Assembly (NCBI GenBank): GCA_964579825.1
Contig: CAZOHT010000010.1
Span: 39,895-103,894, forward strand
DNA length: 64,000 nt
Reading direction: 5' to 3'
Origin: SPCO01 sp964579825
GTDB lineage: Bacteria; Chloroflexota; Limnocylindria; Limnocylindrales; CSP1-4
The position numbers were made by a program, and so were the translations under genes. A model generated the notes under the pieces. That model searched no databases. It saw only the letters and a program-made list of their open reading frames with translations, and had not been told where the DNA came from. Positions 24,458-32,441 of the stretch are shown piece after piece; the stretch's first letter is position 1, and each line of letters opens with the position of its first letter.

Positions 24458-26020
24458 TCAGCCCCGACCGATCCGGCGCGTCACTGGTCGCGCTCGTCGT
24501 TCGATGCTTCGCTGGAGGGCTCCGGGTACCAGGTGGCGTCGCTTTCCGTCGACGAGCGTGCGGGGGCCGGCGGCCGAGAGCGTGTGGAACCCGTCGGGTT
24601 GCGGGGACCCGGGCGGCGGCGGGATCGTCGCCACCGGTGTCTCCGAGAAGGATCGTGTCGTCAACGTGTCGACGCGGCAGATCGTCAACTGCGCGCCGTA
24701 TCCACCGACGCAGTACTGGCTCGGACGGTACAGGGTCCCATCGACGACGAATGGCGTACCGCCCGGACGCGCGGATCGAGCGTCCGTCTTGACCGGATTG
24801 AGTTCGTGGGGCTCCCAGGGCCCCGTGAGCGCGGGCGCGTGCCAGATGAACAGGTTGTGCGTCGGCCCGAGGTCGGCGCTCGTCGCGAACATCCACCAAC
24901 GGTCGCCGACGCGCGTCACGGAGGCATCGACCGCCGGGAAGTCCGGCAGCAGCGTGACCTCCGCCCGCCACCCGCGTGGCCAGTCACGGGCCCGGTAGAG
25001 GATGAGCTCGCGAGCGGCAGACGTCTCCGGGAGCATGAACGTCTCGCCCTGGTCCTCGATGAGGTAGGGATACGAGGCGTGGACGCCGACGTCGAGGACG
25101 GTCTCCGGCTCGGTCGACGTCCCATCGGGGCCGAACGCGACATGCGCGATGGTGCCTCGGCCCTCGCGCTGGTCGTAATCCTCGAAGAAGACGTGGAGGT
25201 CGTCGCCGACGTGCGCTCCGAACGGATCCGCTGCGAATCGGCCAGGGCGCAGTGGCAACCATGCGGTCGGCAATTCGGCGCGAGCGCGGACCACCGTCTC
25301 GATCGGCGCATCGATGACGCCCACGTTCCAGTCGTCATGCTCCAGGACAGCGCGGGGCATGTTCCAGAGACGTCGACCCACAGAGGCGATGCGCAGGACC
25401 GGCTCTGGGAGCGCATCAGCCCGCCCTGCGGGCTTCCCGTCACGCGATGACTCCGCAGGTGGCTGGCTCCCGTCGAGTCGTTTGAGCAGCTCACCGGCGG
25501 GCCAGCCGGCGGTGTCCAGGAGGAGTCGATCGAGCTGGCTGCCACGGTGCCACGCAAGGAGTCCCTCGCGCAGCACGCGATCACCGGGAGCGGCGATGAG
25601 CGCGACGCGCATCGGCCGGTCCTGGACATAGGCGACGCGGGCCACCCGCTCGGGCGCGCGTGACATCGCGTTCCCGAAGACGAAGGTCCAGGTCTCGCCG
25701 GCGGATCCGACCTCCTGGAGGTCCGAGCCCAGGCGCAGGTCCAGGGCGACATCCACCGGCACACCGGCGCGATCGCGGACCGCTGACAGCGAGTCAGGAA
25801 CGGGCACCACCGCCATGGGTCCGGAGCCACCGAGACCCGGGTCCGTCGCCGGACCGGGCAGCATCCGGTCCCATCGAGCGATCGCGACACCCTCGAGCGC
25901 TTCGACGGCGTCGATGACGGCGGTCTGCCAGGCCAGGATCGGCCCATCGGTGACGATGGCGGCCGACAGCTTCGCCGTCAGCAAGTGGTCAGTCACGGCC
26001 GGGTTCACGCTTGCGCCCAC
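24458..26020 (-). CDS. GINT1-like five-bladed beta-propeller protein
   Basis: 520 residues. The C-terminal half (WLPLRPGRFAADPFGA, DLHVFFEDYDQREGRG, ASYPYLIEDQGETFMLPET, PAVDASVTRVGDRWWMFAT, RPGGTPFVVDGTLYRPSQ) is a furanosidase-like five-bladed propeller. It resembles the domain found in plant glucosamine inositolphosphorylceramide transferase and in bacterial polysaccharide loci. The N-terminal half (ILAWQTAVIDAVEALEGV and following) may be a formyltransferase-like or transferase domain. The role is uncertain: modification of a sugar in the repeat unit is likely from context. GTG at 26020 or 25996 may be the start. It is divergent from the glycosyltransferase gene at 26138. Confidence 0.65.
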   Translation of the reverse strand: MGASVNPAVTDHLLTAKLSAAIVTDGPILAWQTAVIDAVEALEGVAIARWDRMLPGPATDPGLGGSGPMAVVPVPDSLSAVRDRAGVPVDVALDLRLGSDLQEVGSAGETWTFVFGNAMSRAPERVARVAYVQDRPMRVALIAAPGDRVLREGLLAWHRGSQLDRLLLDTAGWPAGELLKRLDGSQPPAESSRDGKPAGRADALPEPVLRIASVGRRLWNMPRAVLEHDDWNVGVIDAPIETVVRARAELPTAWLPLRPGRFAADPFGAHVGDDLHVFFEDYDQREGRGTIAHVAFGPDGTSTEPETVLDVGVHASYPYLIEDQGETFMLPETSAARELILYRARDWPRGWRAEVTLLPDFPAVDASVTRVGDRWWMFATSADLGPTHNLFIWHAPALTGPWEPHELNPVKTDARSARPGGTPFVVDGTLYRPSQYCVGGYGAQLTICRVDTLTTRSFSETPVATIPPPPGSPQPDGFHTLSAAGPRTLVDGKRRHLVPGALQRSIERRARPVTRRIGRG

Positions 26021-26023
26021 ACT

Positions 26024-26040
26024 ATCCGACTATATCCGAC
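26024..26040. promoter_or_regulatory. direct repeat in divergent promoter region
   Basis: ATCCGAC occurs twice, at 26024-26030 and 26034-26040, separated by TAT, a 10-bp period that places both copies on one helix face. It lies between the divergent GINT1-like and glycosyltransferase genes. The core CCGACTATA recurs at 32386-32394 in the other divergent gap of the locus. Confidence 0.3.
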
Positions 26041-26137
26041 CGGACGAACCGCACCCGGACCGGGCCGCCCGCGCACGCTACGATCGGGGCCTGATGACAC
26101 CGCTTTCGCCGACGCAGGCCGAAGTCGACCACCCTGG

Positions 26138-27331
26138 ATGAGTGACATCCTCTGGGTCACGCCGACCTATCCGTGGCCCCAGGAGCCCTCGTTCGGCACC
26201 TTCTACCAGACCCAGGCGCAGGCGGTCCACCGTCAGGGCGTGGAGCTCACGGTGGTCTGCCCGACGCCGTGGGCGCCGTGGCCGCTGCCCTACGCCAGCG
26301 CTCGCTGGCGCCGCTACGCGGATGCCCCGCGGACGGACCGTGACGGCTCCGTTCCGGTCATCCGGCCACCATATGTGAATGTGCCGGGTGAGCCAGGGTG
26401 GGCGCGTCCCGACCAGCGCATCGCGGGCGCGGTCTGGAGGGCACGTGCAGCGTGGTTCGGCGCCAAGGTGATCCACGGTCACTACGCGATCACCGGGCTG
26501 GCCGCCTGGCGCCTCGCCCGACGGACCGGCCTGCCGTTCGTGTTGACCTTCCACGGCAGCGACATGAACACCTGGCCCGACGAGCATCCCGATCGACTGC
26601 CCGACCTTCGCCGCGCGCTGCACGACGCCAGTGCCGTCTTCGCGGTCAGCCAGGCACTCGCCGATCGGGCGGCGTTCTTGACCGGCGTCGAGACCCAGCA
26701 TCTGCCGCTCGGCTGTGACCACCGGGCGCTGGCGGCCGGGGCGCTCCCCAGGGACGTCGCGCGGACGGCCCTCGACCTCCCGAATGACCGCATCATCGTG
26801 TTGTTCGTCGGGCACCTCAAGCGCACGAAGGGCGTCCGTGAACTCGTGGAGGCCGTCCTCGAGGTCGGCGATCCATTCATGGCCGTGCTCGTTGGCGACG
26901 GCCCGGAGCGCGGGTACGGCACGTCGGATCCGTTGGCGGATGGCCATGTCCTGTACCGCGGGGCGCTCCCCCACGATGACGTGACGGCGTACATGTGCGC
27001 CGCCGACGTGCTGGTCCTGCCGTCGTATGGTGAGGGACTTCCGACGGTCTTCGTGGAAGCCGGGTCCCTGCGGCTCCCGGTCATCGGCAGCCGAGTCGGC
27101 GGGATCCCGGAACTGCTCGAGCCTGACCGCGGCACGATCCTGGGCGATATCCAGCCCGCGACGATCGGGGCGGCCCTGCGGGCATTCCGTCAGGATCGTC
27201 CGGCTGCGGAGGCGGCGGCCGAACGCCTGCACGATCATGTCCTTCGCGAGTACGACATCGATCGCAACGCGGCGCGACTGGTCGACACCTACCGTCGGAT
27301 CGCACCAACTGTCGGGAGCGGTCGGACGTGA
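26138..27331 (+). CDS. glycosyltransferase family 4
   Basis: 397 residues from ATG 26138. Opening ILWVTPTYPWPQEPSFGTF with AVHRQGVELTVV, acceptor-side VIHGHYAITGLAAWRLA and LTFHGSDMNTWP, and the donor site IIVLFVGHLKRTKGVREL, VLVGDGPER and LPSYGEGLPTVFVEAGSL with the Glu-x7-Glu signature (EGLPTVFVE) of the GT-B, GT4 retaining transferases. The nucleotide-sugar donor is not predictable. A longer upstream frame overlaps the divergent gene and is rejected. Its stop overlaps the GTG start of the phosphoglycosyl transferase gene, so the two are coupled. Confidence 0.87.
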   Translation: MSDILWVTPTYPWPQEPSFGTFYQTQAQAVHRQGVELTVVCPTPWAPWPLPYASARWRRYADAPRTDRDGSVPVIRPPYVNVPGEPGWARPDQRIAGAVWRARAAWFGAKVIHGHYAITGLAAWRLARRTGLPFVLTFHGSDMNTWPDEHPDRLPDLRRALHDASAVFAVSQALADRAAFLTGVETQHLPLGCDHRALAAGALPRDVARTALDLPNDRIIVLFVGHLKRTKGVRELVEAVLEVGDPFMAVLVGDGPERGYGTSDPLADGHVLYRGALPHDDVTAYMCAADVLVLPSYGEGLPTVFVEAGSLRLPVIGSRVGGIPELLEPDRGTILGDIQPATIGAALRAFRQDRPAAEAAAERLHDHVLREYDIDRNAARLVDTYRRIAPTVGSGRT

Positions 27332-27924
27332 CGGGATCGAAGCGCGCGATGGACTTGCTGCTTGGGTCGGTCGGTCTGATCGTCGCGATCCCGATGATGG
27401 GCCTCATCGCGTTGCTGATGCGACTGTCGGGCGACGATGGGCCGTTCCTGTACCGGGCGCCACGGATCGGCGAGGGCGGTCGGGTCATCACGGTCCTCAA
27501 GATCCGCACCATGCGCGAGGGAGCGACGGGATCTCGCCTGACCTCGACCAGTGACGCGCGGATCACCCGCGTCGGACGGCTGTTGCGACGGGTCCGCATC
27601 GATGAGCTGCCACAACTCATCAACGTCGTGCGGGGCGAGATGTCGCTGGTGGGTCCTCGCCCAGAGGACCCGATGTTCGTCGACTTCACCGACCCTCTCC
27701 ACCGCAAGGTCTTCACGGCTCGGCCCGGCATCACCGGCCTGGCGCAACTCGAGTTCCACGACGAGGCGAGGATCCTGGCCGGCGAGGATTCCGAGCGGCG
27801 GTATCGGGAGGTCGTCCTGCCGGCCAAGTTGCGGCTCGACGCCAAGTACCTTGACGAGCGGACGACGATGCTCGATCTCAAGATCCTGGCCAGGACCGTC
27901 GGAGCGGTCCTGGGAAGCGACTAG
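27328..27924 (+). CDS. monotopic phosphoglycosyl transferase (initiating sugar transferase)
   Basis: 198 residues, the compact PglC-like form of the bacterial sugar transferase family. The N-terminal re-entrant hydrophobic helix is MDLLLGSVGLIVAIPMMGLI. The family blocks follow: VLKIRTMREGA, then VRIDELPQLINVVRGEMSLV with the catalytic Asp-Glu pair, GPRPEDPMF and ARPGITGLAQL. It transfers a phospho-sugar from a nucleotide sugar to undecaprenyl phosphate, which starts repeat-unit assembly on the inner membrane face. GTG start overlapping the preceding glycosyltransferase stop. Confidence 0.88.
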   Translation: MTGSKRAMDLLLGSVGLIVAIPMMGLIALLMRLSGDDGPFLYRAPRIGEGGRVITVLKIRTMREGATGSRLTSTSDARITRVGRLLRRVRIDELPQLINVVRGEMSLVGPRPEDPMFVDFTDPLHRKVFTARPGITGLAQLEFHDEARILAGEDSERRYREVVLPAKLRLDAKYLDERTTMLDLKILARTVGAVLGSD

Positions 27925-27962
27925 GTCGCTGAGCGCGGGGCGGGTCAGGTCACCCCGTCACG

Positions 27963-28505
27963 TCACGCGACCGGGGTCCCGTCGGTGCCACGAGAGTGGA
28001 CATGGCCGGTCGCAACATGGATCACGGTACCGATGGCCAGCCCGATGGTGAATCCGGTCAAGTTGTCGATCACATCGGCGCTCTGGCACTGCCGATCGAG
28101 GACGGTGACCACCAGTTGGACGGCTTCGATCGCGAACGGGAACGCGATCCCCGCCAGGATCAAGCCCACCTTGGCCTTCGATCCGGGCATCAGTCCGATC
28201 GCCACGCCGAGTGGCATGAACAGCAGCACGTTGAGCCCCGTCTCCCCGAACCGGAGGACCTCGCGGATCGGGGCCATGGAGAGACGGCTGAGATCGCAGG
28301 CGCCGCTGCCCTCCGCACCGGACCGGAACACGCCGCCACCTGGCGTCAGCGTCGCGGCGACGATGATCCCGACGCCGAAGACGAGCCCCCAGGCGATCAC
28401 GTTCGACACGCGCAGCGTCCGACCGAGGCGCCCGGCGAGGGCGAACGCCAGGATCGCCGAGATCACGAGGCCCGGCAGGAACCCCGGATACTCTCGGAGC
28501 CTCAT
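27963..28505 (-). CDS. VanZ-like membrane protein
   Basis: 180 residues with four or five membrane segments and the VanZ-like signature: TGLNVLLFMPLGVAIGL, AGIAFPFAIEAVQLV and the conserved loop RQCQSADVIDNLTGFTIG. VanZ-like proteins are integral membrane proteins found in polysaccharide and teicoplanin-resistance loci; their molecular role is not established. It ends opposite the phosphoglycosyl transferase gene and follows the aminotransferase genes on the minus strand in the wrong order to be their first gene, so it is probably a separate short transcript. Confidence 0.75.
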   Translation of the reverse strand: MRLREYPGFLPGLVISAILAFALAGRLGRTLRVSNVIAWGLVFGVGIIVAATLTPGGGVFRSGAEGSGACDLSRLSMAPIREVLRFGETGLNVLLFMPLGVAIGLMPGSKAKVGLILAGIAFPFAIEAVQLVVTVLDRQCQSADVIDNLTGFTIGLAIGTVIHVATGHVHSRGTDGTPVA

Positions 28506-28557
28506 CGGTCGGCCAGCGCGTCAGGTGAGGGAGGCCGTCGAGCCCGGTCCGATCCGA

Positions 28558-29811
28558 TCAGCGTCGTGCCGATCCCAGGATCGCTTCGAGCCCGCCCACG
28601 ACCCGATCGACATCCGTCGCCCGCAGGCCTGGCCAGATCGGCAGGGAGACGACCCGCTCGTACTCCCGCGTCGCGACCGGACAATCGGTCGCGACGTAGC
28701 CGCGCTCCGCGTAGTACGGGTGCAGGTGCAGCGGGATGAAGTGCACGCTGGTCCCGATCCCGAGGGCCTTGAGCCCGTCGATGACCCCGGCACGGTCGAT
28801 CGTCAGCCTGTCGAGGTGCAACCGCACGATGAACAGATGCCACGCATGCGATCCGTCCGGCGTATCGGCCGGGAGTTCCAGGAGGTCGGCCACGGGTCCG
28901 CCGCCGAGCCGCTCCGCGTACCCCGAGGCGAGCGCCCGGCGTGCGGCGAGCAGCTCCTCGGCCCGATCGAGCTGGACGAGGCCCAAGGCTGAGGCCATGT
29001 CGGTCATGTTGTACTTGTACCCGACGTCCTCGATCTCGTAGTACCAGGAGCCGGCCGCGGTATAGCGATTCCAGGCGTTGCGGCTGATCCCGTGGAGCGA
29101 CATCAGGCGCGCCCGATCGGCCACGTCCGGGTCATCCGTGACGAGCATCCCGCCTTCGCCGGTCGTGATGGTCTTCGTCGCGTAGAACGAGTAGGCACCC
29201 GCCTTGCCGAAGGTCCCCGCGTACCGTCCCTGGGCGGATCCGACGCGCGACGGGAACGAGTGGGCGGCGTCCTCGAGAACCGGGATCCCGAGCGGGTCCA
29301 GCACCTCGAGGAGGCGAGCCATGTCCGCGGGATAGCCCGCCAGGTGGACGATCACGACGGCTCGCGTCCGCTCCGTGACCGCGGCGAGGATGGTCTCAGG
29401 CGTCGCATTCAGCGTGACCGGGTCGACATCGACCAGGACGGCGCGGGCTCCCAGGTAGGCCACGACCTCCGCGCTGGACGCGAAGGTCCAGGTCGGCACG
29501 ATGACCTCGTCGCCTGGGCCGACGCCGAACGCCTCCAGGGCGAGGTGCAACGCGGCCGTGGCCGAATTCAGGGCGATCGCGAAGCGCCCACCGACCTTGG
29601 TCGCGAATGCCTCCTCGAACCGCTTGGTCCGGGCGCCGGTCGTCAGCCACCCTGAATCCAGGACCTCCATGACCGCATCCTTCTCGCGATCCGTGATCGA
29701 CGGGAAGGCGAAGGGCAGGAACGGCTCGGTCACGGCCGTCCGGCCTGCCACTGACGGTGGATCGGACGGCGGAGTCGAGAGCCCAAGGTCGGATGGTGTG
29801 CTGGCTTCCAT
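28558..29811 (-). CDS. DegT/DnrJ/EryC1 aminotransferase (sugar aminotransferase)
   Basis: 417 residues. PLP-dependent family I fold: PFAFPSITDREKDAVMEVL opens the usual N-terminal arm, ALNSATAALHLALEA and EVIVPTWTFASSAEVV form the cofactor site, VLEDAAHSFPS supplies the Asp, and the PLP-lysine lies in SFYATKTITTGEGGML. These enzymes install an amino group on a keto-nucleotide sugar. The ATG at 29811 precedes the conserved arm by some 30 residues. It is in series with a second, quite different family member whose stop is 80 bases upstream. This one is nearer to the nucleotide-sugar transaminases such as those making 4-amino sugars. Confidence 0.87.
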   Translation of the reverse strand: MEASTPSDLGLSTPPSDPPSVAGRTAVTEPFLPFAFPSITDREKDAVMEVLDSGWLTTGARTKRFEEAFATKVGGRFAIALNSATAALHLALEAFGVGPGDEVIVPTWTFASSAEVVAYLGARAVLVDVDPVTLNATPETILAAVTERTRAVVIVHLAGYPADMARLLEVLDPLGIPVLEDAAHSFPSRVGSAQGRYAGTFGKAGAYSFYATKTITTGEGGMLVTDDPDVADRARLMSLHGISRNAWNRYTAAGSWYYEIEDVGYKYNMTDMASALGLVQLDRAEELLAARRALASGYAERLGGGPVADLLELPADTPDGSHAWHLFIVRLHLDRLTIDRAGVIDGLKALGIGTSVHFIPLHLHPYYAERGYVATDCPVATREYERVVSLPIWPGLRATDVDRVVGGLEAILGSARR

Positions 29812-29891
29812 GCGCCCATGATAGGTGGCCGAGCCGTTCGGGAGCCGCTTCCATGTCAGGCACTGGTGCGGCCCGGCCACACCAGAGACGA

Positions 29892-31055
29892 TCAGTCGAT
29901 CGACTCGAGGTGATCGGACAGGAACCCGATGACGCGGTCGACCTCGGTGTCGCGCAGGGCCGGCGTGATCGGCAGGTTGACGATCCGGTGGCAGATCCCC
30001 TCGGCGATCGGGGCCTGTCCTGCGGCATAGCCCCACCGCTCGAGTCGGTCGACGACCGGATGGATCGGCGATACGAACCAGTCGCCGAGATCCACGCCGG
30101 CTTTCTCGCTTGCCGCGACGACGGTCGGGCGATCGGAGACGAGCAGCGGGTACCGAAGGAATGCGTGGACGATCCCTTCCGGTTCGGCTGGGACGGTTCG
30201 ACCTCGATCGCGCAGCCAGGCGGAATACCGCCCCGCGATCGCTCGGCGCCGAGCCACCTCGGCGGCAAGATGCGGGACACGGTCCGCGCCGTATCCCGCC
30301 TGCCACGACGACAGGCCGGTGAGGAACCCGGCAGGCATCGTCGCCGTTTCGAGTTCATCCTGGCTCGACGAGCTGGGGACGAGTCCTCGCCGGCTGAGCG
30401 CTCGGTACGCGGAGCGACCGGTCCGGAACAGGCGTCCGTGGCCGCCATGCCGCATCCCGAACACCAGGGTCCGCAACAGCGCGATCGAGGCCGACGAGGG
30501 AGCGGGCGCCTCCGCTTCGATCACCGCGAGGCGGGCCGCGATCGCCGGATCGGTGGCGACCGCGAACCCCCCGAGGCCGGTCGAGATCGTCTTGCTCCAC
30601 TGGGTCGAGAAGAACGATGCCGGTGTGGACGCGCCATTCGGACGATCACGGTAGGTGCCGCCCAGGCCATGCGTGCAATCGTCGATGACCCTGATATCGC
30701 GTGCCGCACCCAGGGACGTGAGGCTTGCGAGGTCGGCCGATAGCCCGAAGGTGTTCTGGGCGATGATCGCGCGGGTCCTCGGCCCGATGGCTGCCTCGAC
30801 CGCGGCCGGATCGATCGTCAGGGTGGCCGGATCGATGTCGACATAGATCGGTGTCGCGCCGGTGTACAGGATCGCGTTGGGTACCGCGACACAGGTGAAC
30901 GCCGGGAGGATGACCTCATCCCCGGGGCCGATGTCGCAGGCACGCAGGATCGCGTAAAGGGCCACGCGGCCCTTGGCGAACAGGAAGATCGATCCGGGCG
31001 GTACCCCGGTGACCTCGCCGACCCGCTCCCGGAACAGCGCCCGGCTATCGCTCAT
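29892..31055 (-). CDS. second DegT/DnrJ/EryC1-family aminotransferase, divergent
   Basis: 387 residues. FLFAKGRVALYAILRA and EVILPAFTCVAVPNAILY replace the usual cofactor-site wording, with VIDDCTHGLGG and the PLP-lysine in STQWSKTISTGLGGFA. The longer insertion between the lysine region and the C-terminal domain distinguishes it from the neighbour at 28558. It could act on a different sugar or, as in some members, be a non-aminotransferase PLP enzyme. Its ATG overlaps the stop of the glycosyltransferase gene at 31052 by four bases, so both are on one message, probably with the next aminotransferase. Confidence 0.82.
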   Translation of the reverse strand: MSDSRALFRERVGEVTGVPPGSIFLFAKGRVALYAILRACDIGPGDEVILPAFTCVAVPNAILYTGATPIYVDIDPATLTIDPAAVEAAIGPRTRAIIAQNTFGLSADLASLTSLGAARDIRVIDDCTHGLGGTYRDRPNGASTPASFFSTQWSKTISTGLGGFAVATDPAIAARLAVIEAEAPAPSSASIALLRTLVFGMRHGGHGRLFRTGRSAYRALSRRGLVPSSSSQDELETATMPAGFLTGLSSWQAGYGADRVPHLAAEVARRRAIAGRYSAWLRDRGRTVPAEPEGIVHAFLRYPLLVSDRPTVVAASEKAGVDLGDWFVSPIHPVVDRLERWGYAAGQAPIAEGICHRIVNLPITPALRDTEVDRVIGFLSDHLESID

Positions 31056-32341
31056 CGGCCGGCACCGAACAGCAGTGGGTCGTACTGACGGGCCAGCGTG
31101 GCATAGGACCGCTCACGCGCCACCCAGGTTCGCCCGTTCGACCCCATCGCCTGTCGCCGGTCTGTCGGTAGATCGCGCATCGACCGGATCGCGGCCGCCA
31201 GTGCAACAGCATCGTCCGGCGGGATCGTCAGCCCGCAGTCGGCCTCCTGGACCAGGTCGTTCGCTCCGTCCGCGGCGAGGATGATCGGGCGGGCGGCCGC
31301 CATGTAGTCATAGACCTTGTTCGGTGAGATCCCGAATCGATACAGCGGACTCTTGTGATACCCGACGTAACAGACGTCGAATCCGCTCAGGGTAGACGGC
31401 ACGTCGGCCTTCGGGATCGCGCCGACGAACCGCACGGCCGGCAGGTCCGCCGCCAGCGACCGAAGGCGATCGCCCTCGGACCCCTGGCCGACGATGACGA
31501 TCTCGATCCGCTCACCGTCGAGCAGCCGCGCCGCCTCGAGCAGGTTGTCGATCGCATTGGCGAGCGCCAGCGTCCCGACGAAGCCGACCCTGAAGGGCCG
31601 GTCCCCGTCTCCCGTCGTCGAAGGCGGCACCGTTGCCGTCGTCGGCTCTGCCAGCACATCGGCACTGACACCGTTGGGGATGACGGTCAACTTGCCTGGA
31701 TCGGCCCCGCGGTCGGCCAGGTGCGAGGCCAGAGCCGGCAAGACCGAGACGATCCGATCGGCGACCCGGTAGGCTCGATCCTCGAACCACTGCATCGTGA
31801 ACACCAGCGGGTGCCGGGGCGACAGGCCACCAAGCTCACGCAGGGTCAGCGGCCAGACGTCGCGGACCTCGAACAGCAGGCGACTGCCGAACCGTCGGGC
31901 CCAACGCGCTGCCGGGAGGATCGGGTACAAGGACGGCGACGACACGACGATCGCGTCAGGCTCCGGCAAGCGGCCCGTCGGCAGCCGGTACAGGCGCAAC
32001 ATGAACACGATCATGTTCCAGACTCGACCGATGCTGATCGCGCGCCGGTACGTCGGCACACGCACCCAGCAGTACGTGAGGCCATCCAGGGGCTCGACAG
32101 TGTAGGCTCCCGCAACGGCCGGTTGGCGGGCGAACAGATGGGAGTAGGACCCGGAGATGATGACGACGGTCGCGCCGAGCCGCACGAGCTCCCGCCCCAA
32201 CTCGTAGTGGCGGAACTCCATCCCGTGGTCGGCGGACCCGGCGTACTGATTCACGAACCAGACCACACGCGGTCGCGGGTCATCTGGACCCGATGGGCGG
32301 ACGTCGATCATCGGCGGGTCGCGAGCACCTCGGCGAGACAT
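31052..32341 (-). CDS. glycosyltransferase family 4 (WbuB-like)
   Basis: 429 residues. RVVWFVNQYAGSADHGMEF near the start with YELGRELVRLGATVVIIS, then LLFEVRDVWPLTLRELGG as in WbuB-type fucosamine transferases, VIPNGVSADVL, and the donor-site region VGFVGTLALANAIDNLLEA, KVYDYMAAARPIILAADG. The C-terminal EADCGLTIPPDDAVALAAA completes the GT-B fold. ATG at 32341 or the internal ATG at 32311 could start translation. First gene of the minus-strand run 32341 to 28558 and divergent from the flippase gene. Confidence 0.85.
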   Translation of the reverse strand: MSRRGARDPPMIDVRPSGPDDPRPRVVWFVNQYAGSADHGMEFRHYELGRELVRLGATVVIISGSYSHLFARQPAVAGAYTVEPLDGLTYCWVRVPTYRRAISIGRVWNMIVFMLRLYRLPTGRLPEPDAIVVSSPSLYPILPAARWARRFGSRLLFEVRDVWPLTLRELGGLSPRHPLVFTMQWFEDRAYRVADRIVSVLPALASHLADRGADPGKLTVIPNGVSADVLAEPTTATVPPSTTGDGDRPFRVGFVGTLALANAIDNLLEAARLLDGERIEIVIVGQGSEGDRLRSLAADLPAVRFVGAIPKADVPSTLSGFDVCYVGYHKSPLYRFGISPNKVYDYMAAARPIILAADGANDLVQEADCGLTIPPDDAVALAAAIRSMRDLPTDRRQAMGSNGRTWVARERSYATLARQYDPLLFGAGR

Positions 32342-32385
32342 GGCAGCCTGGCGCTCAGGCGTACGCCAGCATGAAATGGTCGTCT

Positions 32386-32401
32386 CCGACTATACAGTCG
32401 G
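32386..32401. promoter_or_regulatory. perfect dyad in divergent promoter region
   Basis: CCGACT at 32386-32391 and its reverse complement AGTCGG at 32396-32401 flank ATAC. The dyad lies in the 100-base gap between the divergent glycosyltransferase and flippase genes and shares CCGACTATA with the repeat at 26024. It could be an operator, or a coincidence of a -10-like TATAC element. Confidence 0.35.
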
Positions 32402-32441
32402 CCGATCGGATCGTTGACATGCTCCTTGAGGGGATCGATCT

